This document shows, in pieces, positions 25,501 through 36,745 of a stretch of 64,000 nucleotides of DNA. The stretch comes from Climacium dendroides (taxonomy: Eukaryota; Streptophyta; Bryopsida; Hypnales; Climaciaceae). The translations under genes and the position numbers were made by a program. The first letter of the stretch is position 1; each line of letters starts with the position of its first letter. The stretch spans positions 27,771,029 to 27,835,028 of the forward strand of contig OX467083.1 of NCBI GenBank assembly GCA_950106755.1, read 5' to 3'. A model generated the notes under the pieces. The model did not search any database. It had not been told where the DNA came from and was given only the letters and a program-made list of their open reading frames with translations.

Positions 25501-26044
25501 TGCCCGTCACATATCATTTATAGAAATTTTGAGCTTGTAGAAATGTATGTTGATATCAACGAACTCAAATTTGACAAAGTGTTAATTGATGAGCTCTTAA
25601 TTGATACAACTTGTACAAGAGCTTAAAGAGTGCTCAAAATCCAACTTTGAAACACCCATTTTGATAATCCTAAAACCAAACCCTACTTCGCACCAACCAA
25701 AAGAGTGAACATTTGTGTGATTTTGTGCAATGTGAAGCAATTGTACAATGACATTGAACACAACCCAGACTTGCAAGTGGAGTGAAGAAGCAGCCAAGTA
25801 GAGAGGAAGAAGGGTATTGTGACGGATTGGTGGAAGCAACTGTATGACTGTGTGAGCAATCACAAAGAAGCTTGTTGTGGCAGAGTGGCAACTTGCTGCA
25901 AGCATGGAGGAGTGGCAGCCTATAGCTGCGAGCATAGAGGAGGAGGAAGAGTGGTAGCTTGAGGAGGAATGAAGCAAAATCGAAACCCTAACCTGTACAA
26001 GACCTGTCCTGCGGCCTGTGAGAGCTTCAAGTTCGAAGCTTACT
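22593..26044. other. AT-rich spacer; possible upstream exon remnant of the 18-22 kb pseudogene
   Basis: Minus-strand frame at about 22830-22690 reads MDGGIVATDPGTPMLW and then EWALEDGLHWAAIGHECGKC, a W-rich, CxxC-containing stretch that may belong to the pseudogene's N-terminus in another frame. From 22900 to 25600 the DNA is AT-rich with only chance frames; a small palindrome lies at 23985-24007. From 25600 the composition becomes less AT-rich; the 226-codon minus-strand frame 26277-25597 shows no recognisable domain. Confidence 0.35.
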
Positions 26045-26500
26045 GCGAGCGAGTGTAGTCGCTGTTGTGAGCGAGCATGCCTGTTGCTACAAGCTTGAAG
26101 CCTGTTGCAGAGCATGGAAAAGTGACGGCAAGTGTGTCTGAAGCTTTGCCGGTGAGCGGAGTCTAAAGTGTACTGAAAAGCTGAAACCTGTAGCCCAGAA
26201 GCAGAGTCATGTTGCGAGCGAGCGTGCCTGCTGCTGCAAGCTTGAAGCTTGCTGTAGAGCTTGAAGCCTGCCGGCAAGTGTGCTTGAAGGTTGCCAATGA
26301 GCAGAGTTCTACGGCGAGCTAGAGTCTAAAGCCTACTGAAAAGCTAAAACTTGCAGGACAGAAGTGGAGCCCTGCAACGTGCGAGAGGAAGGGATAAAAC
26401 AAGTCTGGAACCTGCCGATAGCAATGTGTTAAGGTTGCTGGCTAGCAAAATGTGAAGCTTGCCGGCGACCGGAATTCTGTAGCCCGAAAGCAGAGTCCTA
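26045..26500. repeat. Degenerate ~155-bp tandem repeat, about three units
   Basis: Units begin at about 26065 (tgagcgagcatgcctg) and 26217 (cgagcgagcgtgcctg); each runs through cttgaagc, ggcaagtgtg and gagtctaaag to a tgaaaagct boundary. A third partial unit with gccggcgaccgga and gcccgaaagcagagtc lies at about 26410-26500. The repeat accounts for the open frames here, which have no known domain. It lies directly before the 9-bp minisatellite; 26501-26830 between them contains no recognised feature apart from a short cccacgcag/ctccgtggg hairpin. Confidence 0.55.
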
Positions 26501-26830
26501 AGGAAGGGGCAACACAAGGAAGAAGAAAGAGCCACTGCAAGTATGGTGTAGTGCGGCGAAGAAGAAACAGTTGCGTTGCAGCCTACGCGAGAGCACCCAA
26601 ACGAGAACACGGATGGAGAAGGAGGAATAGTTGCGGCGCAACGTACAAGAGCACGGGAATACCTCCGAACGTTGTGAGCAGCCTTGAGCGGAAGAAGGAG
26701 ATTTCACGGAAGTCCAAGCAAGATGAAAAGCCTCCGTGGACATGCAGTCTAAATCGCCGCGTTGAAGAATGAACCCCATGACCGACCCCACGCAGCTCCG
26801 TGGGGCGCTAGAAATGGTACCCTCTAAACC

Positions 26831-29800
26831 CGTTTGGTTCGTTTAGTCCGTTTGGTCCGTTTGGTCCGTTTGGCTCATTTGCTGCGTTTGGTCTGTTTGG
26901 TCTGTTTGGTCCGTTTGGTCCGTTTGGCTCATTTGCTGCGTTCGGTCCGTTTGCTGCGTTTGCTCTGTTTGCTCCGGTTGCTCCGTTTGATCCCTTTGGC
27001 TCATTTGGTTCGTTTAGTCCGTTTGGTCTGTTTGCTCCGTTTGCTCCATTGCTCCGGTTGCGCTGGTTGCGCCGGTTGCTCTATTTGCTCCACCGTTTGC
27101 TCCGGTTGCGCTAGTTGTGCTGGTTGCGCCGGTCGCTCCATTTGCTCCAGTTGCTCCGATTGCTCCGGTTGATCCGTTTGGTTCATTTGGTTCGTTTGGT
27201 TCGTTTGCTCCGTTTGCTCCGATTGCGCTGGTTGCGTTGTATGCACCGGTTGTTCTATTTGCTCCACCGTTTGCTCCGGTTGCTCCGGTTGCTCCGGTTG
27301 CGCTGGTTGCGCTGGTTGCGCTGGTTGCTGGGTTTGCTGGATTTGCTGGGTTTGTTGCGTTTGCTCCATTTGCTCCATTTGCTCCAGTTGCTCCGGTTGA
27401 TCCATTTGGTTCGTTTGGTCCGTTTGGTCCGTTTGGTCCGTTTGGTTCGTTTGGTTCGTTTGGTTCGTTTGGTTCGTTTGGTTCGTTTGGTCCGTTTGAT
27501 TCGTTTGATTCGTTTGGTTCGTTTAGTCCGTTTGGTTCGTTTGGTCCGTTTGGTTTGTTTGCTTTGTTTGCTCCGTTTGCTCCGTTTGGTTCGTTTGGTT
27601 CGTTTGGTTCGTTTGGTCCGTTTGGTTCGTTTGGTCCGTTTGGTTTGTTTGGTCCGTTTGGTCCGTTTGGTCCGTTTAGTTCGTTTGGTCCGTTTAGTTT
27701 GTTTGGTCCGTTTGGCTCGTTTAGTTTGTTTGGTCCGTTTGGTCCGTTTGGCTCATTTGGTCCGTTTGGTCCATTTAGTCCGTTTGGTCCGTTTGGTCCG
27801 TTTGGTCTGTTTGGTCCGTTTAGTCCGTTTGGTCCGTTTGGTCCGTTTGGTCCGATTGGTCCGATTGGTTCGATTGGTCCGTTTGGTCCGATTGGTCCGC
27901 TTGGTCCGTTTGCTCTGTTTGCTCCCTTTGCTCCAGTTGCGCTGCTTGCGCCGGTTGCTCCGTTTGCTCCGCTTGGTCCCTTTGCGCTGGTTGCTCCGTT
28001 TGCTGGGTTTGCTGCGTTTGCTCCGTTTAGTCCGTTTGGTCCGTTTGGTTCATTTGGTTTGTTTGGTCCGTTTGGTTCATTTGGTTCGTTTGGTCCATTT
28101 GGTCCGTTTGATCCGTTTGGTCGTTTGGTCCGTTTAGTCCGTTTGGTCCGTTTGGTCCGTTTGGTCCGTTTGGTTCGTTTGGTCCGTTTGGTCGTTTGGT
28201 CGTTTGGTCCGTTTAGTCCGTTTGGTCCGTTTGCGTTGGTTGTGTTGGTTGCGCCGGTTGTTCTATTTGCTCCACCGTTTGCTCCGGTTGCTCCGGTTGC
28301 GCTGGTTGCGCCGGTTGCTGGGTTTGCTGGGTTTGCTGCGTTTGCTCCATTTGCTCCATTTGCTCCAGTTGCTCCAGTTGCTCCGATTGATCCATTTGGT
28401 CCGTTTGGTCCGTTTGGTCCGTTTAGTTCGTTTGGCTTGTTTGGTTCGTTTGGTTTGTTTGGTTCGTTTGGTTTGTTTGGTTCGTTTGGTCCGTTTGGTC
28501 CGTTTGGTCTGTTTGGTCTGTTTGCTTCGTTTGCTGCGTTTGCTTCCGTTGCTCCGTTTGCTCCGTTTGGTGCATTTTGGTTCATTTGGTTCGTTTGGTC
28601 CATTTGGTCCGTTTGGTCCGTTTGGTCCGTTTGGTCCGTTTGCTCTGTTTGCTCCCTTTGCTCTGTTTGCTCCCTTTGCTCCAGTTGCGTTGCTTGCGCC
28701 GGTTGCTCTGTTTGCTCCACCGTTTGCTCCGTTTGCTCCACCGTTTGCTCCGTTTGGTCCCTTTGCGCTGGTTGCTCCGTTTGCTGGGTTTGTTGCGTTT
28801 GCTCCGGTTGCTCCGTTTGATCCGTTTGATCCGTTTGGTCCGTTTGGTTCGTTTGGTCCATTTGGTCCGTTTAGTCCGTTTGGTCGTTTGGTCCGTTTGG
28901 TCCGGTTGCTCCGTTTGCTCTGTTTGCTCCGTTTGCTCTGTTTACTCCCTTTGTTCCAGTTGCATTGCTTGCACCGGTTGCTCTGTTTACTCCACCGTTT
29001 GCTCCGGTTGCTCCGGTTGCTCCGTTTGATCCGTTTGGTTTGTTTGGTTCGTTTGGTTCGTTTGGTCCGTTTGGTTCGTTTGGTCCGTTTGGTCCGTTTG
29101 GTCCGTTTGCTCCGTTTACTCCGTTTGCTCCGTTTGCTCCGATTGCGCTGGTTGCGTTGGTTGCGCCGGTTGTTCTATTTGCTCCACCGTTTGCTGCAGT
29201 TGCTGCGGTTGTGCTGGTTGCGCCGGTTGCGCCGGTTGCTGGGTTTGCAGGGTTTGCTGCGTTTGCTCCATTTGCTCCATTTGCTCCAGTTGCTCCGGCT
29301 GATCCATTTGGTTCGTTTGGTTCGTTTGGTTCGTTTGGTTCGTTTGATTCGTTTGGTCCGTTTGGTTCGTTTGGTCCGTTTGGTCCGTTTGGTCTGGTTG
29401 CTCCGTTTGGTCCGTTTGGTCCGTTTGGTTTGTTTACTCCCTTTGCTCCAGTTGTGTTGCTTGCGCCGGTTGCTCTGTTTGCTCCACCGTTTGCTCCGAT
29501 TGCTCCGGTTGCTCCGTTTGATCCGTTTGGTTTGTTTGGTTTGTTTGGTTTGTTTGGTTTGTTTGGTTTGTTTGGTCGTTTGGTTCGTTTGGCTCGTTTG
29601 GTTCGTTTGGTCCGTTTGGTCCGTTTGCTCCGTTTGCTCTGTTTGCTCTGTTTACTCCGTTTGCTCCGATTGCGCTGGTTGCGTTGGTTGCGCCGGTTGC
29701 TCTATTTGCTCCACTGTTTGCTCCGGTTGCTCCGGTTGCGCTAGTTGCTCCGGTTGCTGGGTTTGCTGGATTTGCAGGGTTTGCTGGGTTTGCTGCGTTT

Positions 29801-31907
29801 GCTCCATTTGCTCCAGTTGCTCCAGTTGCTCCGGTTGATCCATTTGGTTCGTTTGGTCTGTTTGGTTCGTTTGGTTCGTTTGGTTTGTTTGCTTCGTTTG
29901 GTTTGTTTGCTTCGTTTGCTGCGTTTGTTCCCGTTGCTCCGTTTGCTCCGTTTGGTGCGTTTTGGTTCGTTTGGTCCGTTTGGTCCGTTTGGTCCGTTTG
30001 GTCCGTTTGTCTCGTTTGGTTCGTTTGGTCCGTTTGGTTCGTTTGGTCCGTTTGGTCCGTTTGGCTCGTTTGGTTCGTTTGGTCCGTTTGGTCCGTTTGG
30101 TTCGTTTTGGTCCGTTTGGTTCGTTTGGTTCGTTTGGTTCGTTTGGTTCGTTTGGTTCGTTTGGTTCGTTTGGTTCGTTTGGTTCGTTTGGTTCGTTTGG
30201 TTCGTTTGGTCCGTTTGGTCCGTTTGGTCCGTTTGGTCCGTTTGGTCCATTTGGTCCGTTTGGTTTGTTTGGTTCGTTTGGCTCGTTTGTTGCGTTTGTT
30301 GCGTTTGGTCCGTCTGGTCCATTTGGTCCGTTTGGCTCGTTTGCTGCATTCTGTCCGTTTGGCCCGTTTGGTCCATTTAGTCCGTTTGCTGCATTTGCTC
30401 TAATTGCTCCGTTTGATCCCTTTGGCTCGTTTGGTTCGTTTAGTCCGTTTAGTCCGTTTGGTCCGTTTGTTGTGTTTGCTCTGTTTGCTCCGGTTGCTCC
30501 GTTTGATCCCTTTGGCTCGTTTGGTTCGTTTAGTCCGTTTAGTCCGTTTGGTCCGTTTGTTGTGTTTGCTCTGTTTGCTCCGGTTGCTCCGTTTGATCCC
30601 TTTGGCTCGTTTGGTTCGTTTAGTCCATTTAGTCCATTTGGTCCGTTTGATTCGTTTGATCCATTGCTCCGGTTGCGCTAGTTGCGGCGGTTGCTCTGTT
30701 TGCTCCACCGTTTGGTCCGGTTGCTCCGGTTGCGCCGGTCGCTCCGTTTGATCCGTTTGATCCGTTTGGTTCCTTTGGTCCGTTTGGTCCGTTTGGTCCG
30801 TCTGGTCCGTTTGGCTCGTTTGCTGCGTTCGGTCCATTTGATCCGTTTGGTCCGTTTGGCTCGTTTGCTGCGTTTGGTCTGTTTGGTCCGTTTGGTCCGT
30901 TTGGCTCATTTGCTGCGTTTGGTCCGTTTGGTCTGTTTGGTCCATCTGGTATGTTTGGTCCATCTGGTATGTTTGGTCCATTTATCTCGTTTGCTGTGTT
31001 TGGTCCATTTGCTCCGTTTGGTCTGCTTGGTCCGTTTGCTCCGTTTGCTGTGTTTGCTCTATTTGCTCTGTTTGCGCTAGTTGCGCCGGTTGCTGCGTTT
31101 GCTTCGGTTGCTCCAATTGCTCTGTTTGATCCGTTTGGTTCGTTTTGGTTCGTTTGGTTCATTTGGTTCGTTTGGTCCGTTTGGTCCGTTTAATTCGTTT
31201 GGTCCGTTTGGCTCGTTTGGTCCGTTTGGCTCGTTTGGTCCGTTTGGTCCGTTTGGCTCGTTTGGTCCGTTTGGCTCGTTTGTTCCGTTTGGTGCGTTTG
31301 GTCCGTTTGGTCCGTTTGTTCCGTTTGGTCCATTTACTCCGTTTGTTCCGTTTGGTCTGTTTGTTCCGTTTGGTCTGTTTGTTTCGTTTGCTCCGTTTGC
31401 TGCGTTTGCTCTGGTTGCGCCGGTTGCACCGGTTGCTCCGATTGCTGCGATTGCTCCAGTTGATCCGTTTGATTTGTTTGGTTTGTTTGGTTCATTTGGT
31501 TCATTTTGTCTATTTGGTCCGTTTGCTCTATTTGCTGCGTTTGCTGCGTTTGCTCCGTTTGCTGCGTTTGCTTCGTTTGGTCCGTTTAGTCCGTTTGGTG
31601 CGTTTGGTGCGTTTGGTCCGTTTGGTTCGTTTGGTCCGTTTGGTTCGTTTGGTCCGTTTGGTTCGTTTGGTCCGTTTGGTTCGTTTGGTTCGTTTGGTTC
31701 GTTTGGTCCATTTGGTTCGTTTGGTCCGTTTGGTTCGTTTGGTTCGTTTGGTCCATTTGCTCCCTTTGGTCCGTTTGCTCTGTTTGCTCCGTTTGCTCTG
31801 TTTGCTCCGTTTGCTCCGTTTGCTCCGTTTGCTCTGTTTGCTCTGTTTGGTCTGTTTGCTCCATTTGCTCCGTTTGGTCTGTTTGCTTCATTTGATTCGT
31901 TTGATTG
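26831..31907. repeat. 5.1-kb minisatellite of a 9-bp unit (TTTGGTCCG and variants)
   Basis: About 560 near-continuous copies of a 9-bp unit, with variants TTTGGTTCG, TTTGCTCCG, GTTGCTCCG and GTTGCGCCG. Because the period is a multiple of three and the unit lacks stop triplets in any frame, long frames stay open on both strands (for example 28861-27014 minus, 27117-28820 plus), reading FGP/FGS, VRL, WSV, or on the other strand NGP, DQT, TKR. Higher-order structure is present: an exact 90-bp block of ten units starts at 30412, 30502 and 30592, and a block with gttctatttgctccacc recurs near 27250, 28260 and 29170. No start context, intron or domain argues for a real protein, so I call it non-coding tandem DNA. 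Confidence 0.95.
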
Positions 31908-31915
31908 TCATCGAC

Positions 31916-31991
31916 GGGATTTGAACCCAACTCTCCTATATGACAATTGAGAGTCTATTTTTAATGCATGGATTTCACCTACCTCTTGCTA
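31916..31991 (-). other. tRNA-like pol III promoter remnant (SINE-like head)
   Basis: On the minus strand, GGTTCAAATCC (31927-31917) matches the tRNA B box, and tagcaagaggtagg (31991-31978) is A-box-like at a workable distance of about 50 nt. A full cloverleaf cannot be folded by eye, so it is not called a tRNA gene. Reading in the same direction, the sequence passes straight into the 9-bp minisatellite, as a SINE body would pass into a simple tail. Confidence 0.35.
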
Positions 31992-32284
31992 TGAATGAAC
32001 ATTCTCTTACACTTATTCACTTTATTACTTTGATATGACTAATGCTCCTCGTGGTATGTGTCCTCCTCTTGGTATGTGTCCTCTTCTTGTTTGGTACTAA
32101 GAGTATTTGCTGGGTTTTTTTCAAAGGTCATTTTTTGGCTTGATTTTCACTTTTTTTTTTAAATTTTAATTGAAAAATTTGACACGTGGGTGTACCTTGA
32201 TTTGTAAATGTTTGATATCTCCAAATTCTATTGGAAAACATACATACCCGAATGTTGAAATGACGTAATCATTTTCGTTGGGCC

Positions 32285-34410
32285 TTAACCCTTCACCGCC
32301 CAAGGGGACCAAAGTCCTCACAAAGTCTAGCAGTGAACTTCAAAGTGCTGTAATTTTTGCATACAATGTCCAAATTAAATAAAATTTGTTGGTGAAGTTG
32401 TGCATAATAGTCTATTTTTTATGGTGAAAATTTCAAATCTATCCAAGATGTAATGAATTTTTGAAAGCCATTCAAAGTTCGCAGGTTCAATTTGAGTTCA
32501 CCGCCCTGCAATGAGATGGCTGCAACTTTGGGGGCTTCTATCTTTTCCATTAAATGTTAGTTTTCAATAAAACTTGTTGGGTTTTGTTTCCCATAAAGTC
32601 TACTTATTATGATAAATTCTATTGTCAATCCAAGTTGTTTTGAATGCTTGGGAGCAATTCGAAGTTCAAAATCCGTACATTTTTGCATTACAGTGAACTT
32701 CAGCAGCTTATAACTTCTTCAAACAGGGTTTGTTTTCAATAATTTCTATTGGAAAAGTTGTGCATACTAGTCTAATTCTTGTGGTAAAAATTTCATATCA
32801 ATCCAAGAAGTTATGATTGACTAAGAAGCATTTTAGTAGAGGTAGGTTCAACCATAGATGTGTTTTTTGGCTACTTCTTTCACTATTTTCTAACATTTCA
32901 AATCAATTTTGCAAATGCAATGAGTCAATTGAATGTTTTTTTTCCACCAAAGTATTTGTCTTTTGATTTTAAATCATTGGAGTAGGTTTAGAAATCAAAT
33001 TTCACCTCCAAATGTGTTTTAGGAAAATTTCAGCATCTTTTGTCAGTACTAAAACATTATAATCTTTCAATCTATACGGTCAAATGACCCCAAATTTGAT
33101 TTACACCATCTACAACATGCACACTACAAGATTGTACGGTTGAGATTTTCATAATTTACTCACACTTAGACTTATAACACTTGAAAACCAAGGTTGTTTT
33201 TTGACTTGGTTAGGCCTTGGACAGTGAGGGGTTGAACTCTTATGACTTAAAATTGTTGGGCCTGAACCCCTAATGTTTCTTGACTATTGTTTTTACTAAA
33301 AATGCTCCAAAACTATAATTTCTAATGCAATTATCATTTTTCCTTTAAATCATGTTTTGACATATTTAATTGTAGGATGTTGTACTAAAAATAAATTGAA
33401 TAATACCATTTTGCATTTTTAATTGGGCTTTCTAAACCTTTTAACCTCTCAATGCCCAAGGGGCTGAAAAATAGCCTCACATAGTTTAAGTCCAATTCAA
33501 AGTAATGTAGCTTTTTGCATGTAATGTCCAAATTCCATAAAACTTCTTGGAAAAGTTGAGCAAACTTTTTTAGTTTATGTGGTAAAATTTTTAGATCAAA
33601 CCAAGATGTATTAGTTTTTAAAAAAGTCCAATCAAAGTTCACAAGTATAATTTCAGTTCACTAAACTGCACTTGGTGGCTGCAACTTTGGGGGCTTGTAT
33701 CTCCTTCATAATGTGGTTTTTTTCAATAAAAAATTTGTTGGACTATGTTCCCCTTGAAGTCTAGTTCTCGTGGTAAAATTTTCATATCAATCCAGGTTGT
33801 TTTGAATGTTTGGGAGCAAATTGAAGTTCAAAATCCTATTAGTTTTTTATTATAGTGAACTTTGGCATCCTATTTCTTCTTCATACAATGCGCGTTTGCA
33901 ATAATTCTATTTATGAAAGTTGCACATATTAGTCTAGTTTGCGTCAATAAATTTTCATATCAATCCAAGAAATAATGAGTGACTGAGAGGCATTTTAGTA
34001 GAAGGAGGTTCAACCTTGGATGTAATTTTTGGCAACTTTCCTTGACATTTTGAAGCCATTTTGTAGACACAATGAGTTGATTAAATGATATTTTCTTTCA
34101 CCAATGTATTTGTATGTTGATTTCCAAGCACTTTGTAGTTTTTTTTGTTTTTTCATTTGAGAAGGTTTACAATTCAAATTTCACCTCCAAATGTGTTTTT
34201 AGGCAAATTTCAGCATCCTTTTCCAATACTAAAACATTATAATCTTTCAATCTACACGGTCAAATGACTTCAAATGTGATCCATGCCATCTACTACATGT
34301 GCACTACAAGATTGTATGGTTAATATCATTATAACTTAGTGACATTTAGATTTTTAGCACTTCAAAAGCTATAATGTTTTTAAATCCAATAAGGCATTAT
34401 GCCTTGAGGG
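32285..34410. repeat. Tandem duplication of a ~1.15-kb noncoding unit
   Basis: Copy A (about 32285-33240) and copy B (about 33436-34410) are diverged direct repeats. Shared landmarks in the same order: cccaagggg, catgtaatgtccaaatt, ggctgcaactttggggg, atcaatccaag, ctccaaatgtgtttt, aaaacattataatctttcaa and gaggggttgaa. No coding content was recognised. The interval 31992-32284 to the left shows nothing. The pair could be diverged LTRs of a collapsed element, but nothing retroviral lies between them. Confidence 0.7.
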
Positions 34411-34647
34411 GTTGAATGTGGTGTCTTTGCCTTAGGACCTTTGCATACCTACAAATTTGGCTAATTTGGTAGAATGAACTTTCATTAAAAGAAGCCATGA
34501 TTTGATAGGTTGATGATTTGGGTACATCATGTATAGGAGGCCAATGCTACATTTCAATTAAAAAAGCCATTTTTTAAATAATTAATTTTATTTTTTTCAA
34601 CAAACTCTAATCAGAAGATCCTAGCCAAAAACCACATGTTATTCCAG

Positions 34648-34757
34648 TAGGGCAAAAATTTTCATATCATTTGGAATTGAACAACATATAAGAAAAAATA
34701 ATGTAGGGTAAAAATTTTCATATCATTTGGAATTGAACAACATATAAGAAAAAATAA
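34648..34757. repeat. 55-bp direct tandem duplication
   Basis: Two adjacent 55-bp copies starting gtagggcaaaaattttc (34648) and gtagggtaaaaattttc (34703) differ at about one base, so the duplication is recent compared with its surroundings. The remainder of 34411-35688 is AT-rich without recognisable genes. Confidence 0.85.
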
Positions 34758-35688
34758 TTTATAGAAAGAAATAGGGATTGATTTGAACCATTGAATCGCT
34801 AAGAGTTTATATATACAATTAAAAATGCAAATCCCAATGGTTGTAAACTTATAATATACAACTTACACCTTTTTTTCACTAAAAAAAAAAATAGAGTTAA
34901 ATACTAAACTTCAAATTTTATTTTAAGATTATGGAATCCACAACTATCTGCAAATTTAAATTACTCATATCTTTTGACAAATTGATTGAAATGGAATGAT
35001 TCAAAACTTTTCAATCATATATAAATCTAAAATACCAATTTCGAGTTATAATTTTGGAAGAAAATGTTTTCTTTTAGCTATCCAAATTGCACATTTATGA
35101 AAAGAAGCATAAAAATTGAAGCCTAAAATATGCAAAATCTCTAGTCTCACGAGCTTGTTTAAAATTTCTATGTTGCCAAAAAAGGCTTGTTGGTTCTTTT
35201 AGGGGTTAAAGGACTTGAAATCAATTTTATTAAAACATGAATTTCAAATAATTACATGAATGCAAGTAAAAATTGCTAATGATTGGCTATAGTAGTCTTC
35301 TGACAGTATTAAAGAATTGTATGTTAGGTGATACAGAAAATAACAATGTTGATGTTATATTGGACGTCATTTGTGACATAAAGACAATGGGTTTTTATAT
35401 TTATACATGAAGAACTCTAGTTTCTTATATACACAATTTCAAAAGTAGTATTTACAACTACTTTGTTTTGTATTATAGAAGGTTCATGTTTTTGAAAATA
35501 TAGGGTTGAACTTCACAATCACTATACGATAGAAGGTAGAGCCACCTATAACTGACCGAATAAGGAATGACGGACGAATTTGAAGCAGCTAAAGCATTGG
35601 AAATAATCTTGGAAGTACATTGACAAAAATGACAAGGTTTGGAAAAAGTGTGGTGATTTTTTGAAATGAAGTGAAATTACAATGACTT

Positions 35689-35780
35689 TTGGAAGCCCAA
35701 AGGTGGCCTTCAACCATGTCCAATGTATAGAGTCTTTTGAAACCATTGGACATGGTTGAAGGCCACCATTGGGCTTCCAA
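35689..35780. repeat. Near-perfect 37-bp stem hairpin (miRNA-precursor-like)
   Basis: Positions 35689-35725 and 35744-35780 are inverted copies with one internal mismatch and an 18-nt loop; the arm begins ttggaagcccaa and ends catgtccaatg. Plant MIRNA precursors have similar geometry, and young ones arise from inverted duplication of coding sequence. The minus-strand frame here (35846-35589) begins with MTYMFGLDLVLNAKVS, reminiscent of GYIWGMDLVFSAKVAN in the 18-22 kb pseudogene. This could also be a small foldback insertion. Confidence 0.5.
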
Positions 35781-36415
35781 TTTAAGGAAGTACTTCTTGC
35801 TCACTTTGGCATTCAAAACCAAATCTAAACCAAACATGTATGTCATGACAAGATTGGTGGAATTGATGATTGGAAATTAAGATCTCATAATTATAAATGA
35901 GTTCAAACTTCTCTTGAATTTAAGCCACCCTATTGATTGATAATAGGGCTATGTTTGAGAATGGATACCTCTACCATATATGTAATAGAAGTGATTACTA
36001 TGTAATAGACGTCGTTGAAGAGAAGTGGTTCTTCATGATATTAGAGTTGAACTTAGGAAAATGGTAGTTGTTAGTGTTGTATGTTTTCAAAATACCTTCA
36101 ATTGTTCTAAGTGAAGGTGGTAACAATTTGGTTTTCATTAAGAGATTATATGGAAATTGAGCATTTTTACAGTGTACAGTGAAGGAGAAGGAGTGCCAGT
36201 TTATGTGGAAAGTGTTAAATTTTGTAATTCACTCTTTAGTTAAATAAAATGGTTCTCATGAAGTGAAGGTATAACTGTAAGAACCTAGGAGGACAATAGA
36301 TGCTAGGGGTTTTGGAAGTCTTGTGGATATGCCATTGTTGACAACAAGAGCAAGGCCTGATGGAGAGAGTGTCGGCCGAAGAATTATTAAAACATGTTGC
36401 GCAAGACTATTCTAA

Positions 36416-36745
36416 GGTGGTGTGTTTGGAAGGCATAACGTTGAAGTACATGGAGGTGTAAACACTGTAGAGCTCATCACTGAAGAAGGAGCTATTGTTG
36501 GAACAGGAGTAATCGATGAAAGTCTTAAATGTGGAATGGAATTGCATCATATGAAGCTCTCGCCCTATAAGGTTGTTGTGCGTGTACTTCATGTTATAGA
36601 TGGATCCATATGGACTGGAGAATTAGTAGGAGAGCGTCTTGGTAAATATGTGGGGTTGGTGATTCGTTGGAAAAAAATCAAGAATTCAAACTGTAAGTGG
36701 TGGAATGCCAAGTACTTCAGAATCAGGAAGAAGGCAAAATGGTAA
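36416..36745 (+). pseudogene. Coding remnant resembling the DUF8039 region of plant transposon proteins
   Basis: The frame opens after TAA 36413-36415 and runs to TAA 36743-36745 with no ATG near its beginning. The stretch VELITEEGAIVGTGVIDES, then VVVRVLHVIDG and LGKYVGLVIRW, follows the pattern of the DUF8039-like domain found beside plant transposase-associated proteins. A second frame continues at about 36750-37000 with a basic and then hydrophobic stretch. I regard it as a fragment of a transposon gene, with low certainty. The interval 35781-36415 has no recognised gene. Confidence 0.3.

Noticed and set aside
25597..26277. 226-codon minus-strand ORF as a gene
   Set aside because: It lies over a tandem repeat, is His/Ser/Leu-rich with no domain, and has no splice or start evidence.
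27014..28861. 615-codon minus-strand ORF and other 500+ codon ORFs in the 26.8-31.9 kb region as repeat-protein genes
   Set aside because: They are a by-product of a stop-free 9-bp unit, appear in competing frames on both strands, and have no start context, splice sites or domains.
26831..31907. CRISPR-like array
   Set aside because: The repeats are contiguous 9-mers without spacers, in a plant nuclear setting.
31916..31991. Functional tRNA gene
   Set aside because: Only A/B-box-like words are present; acceptor and anticodon arms do not pair convincingly.
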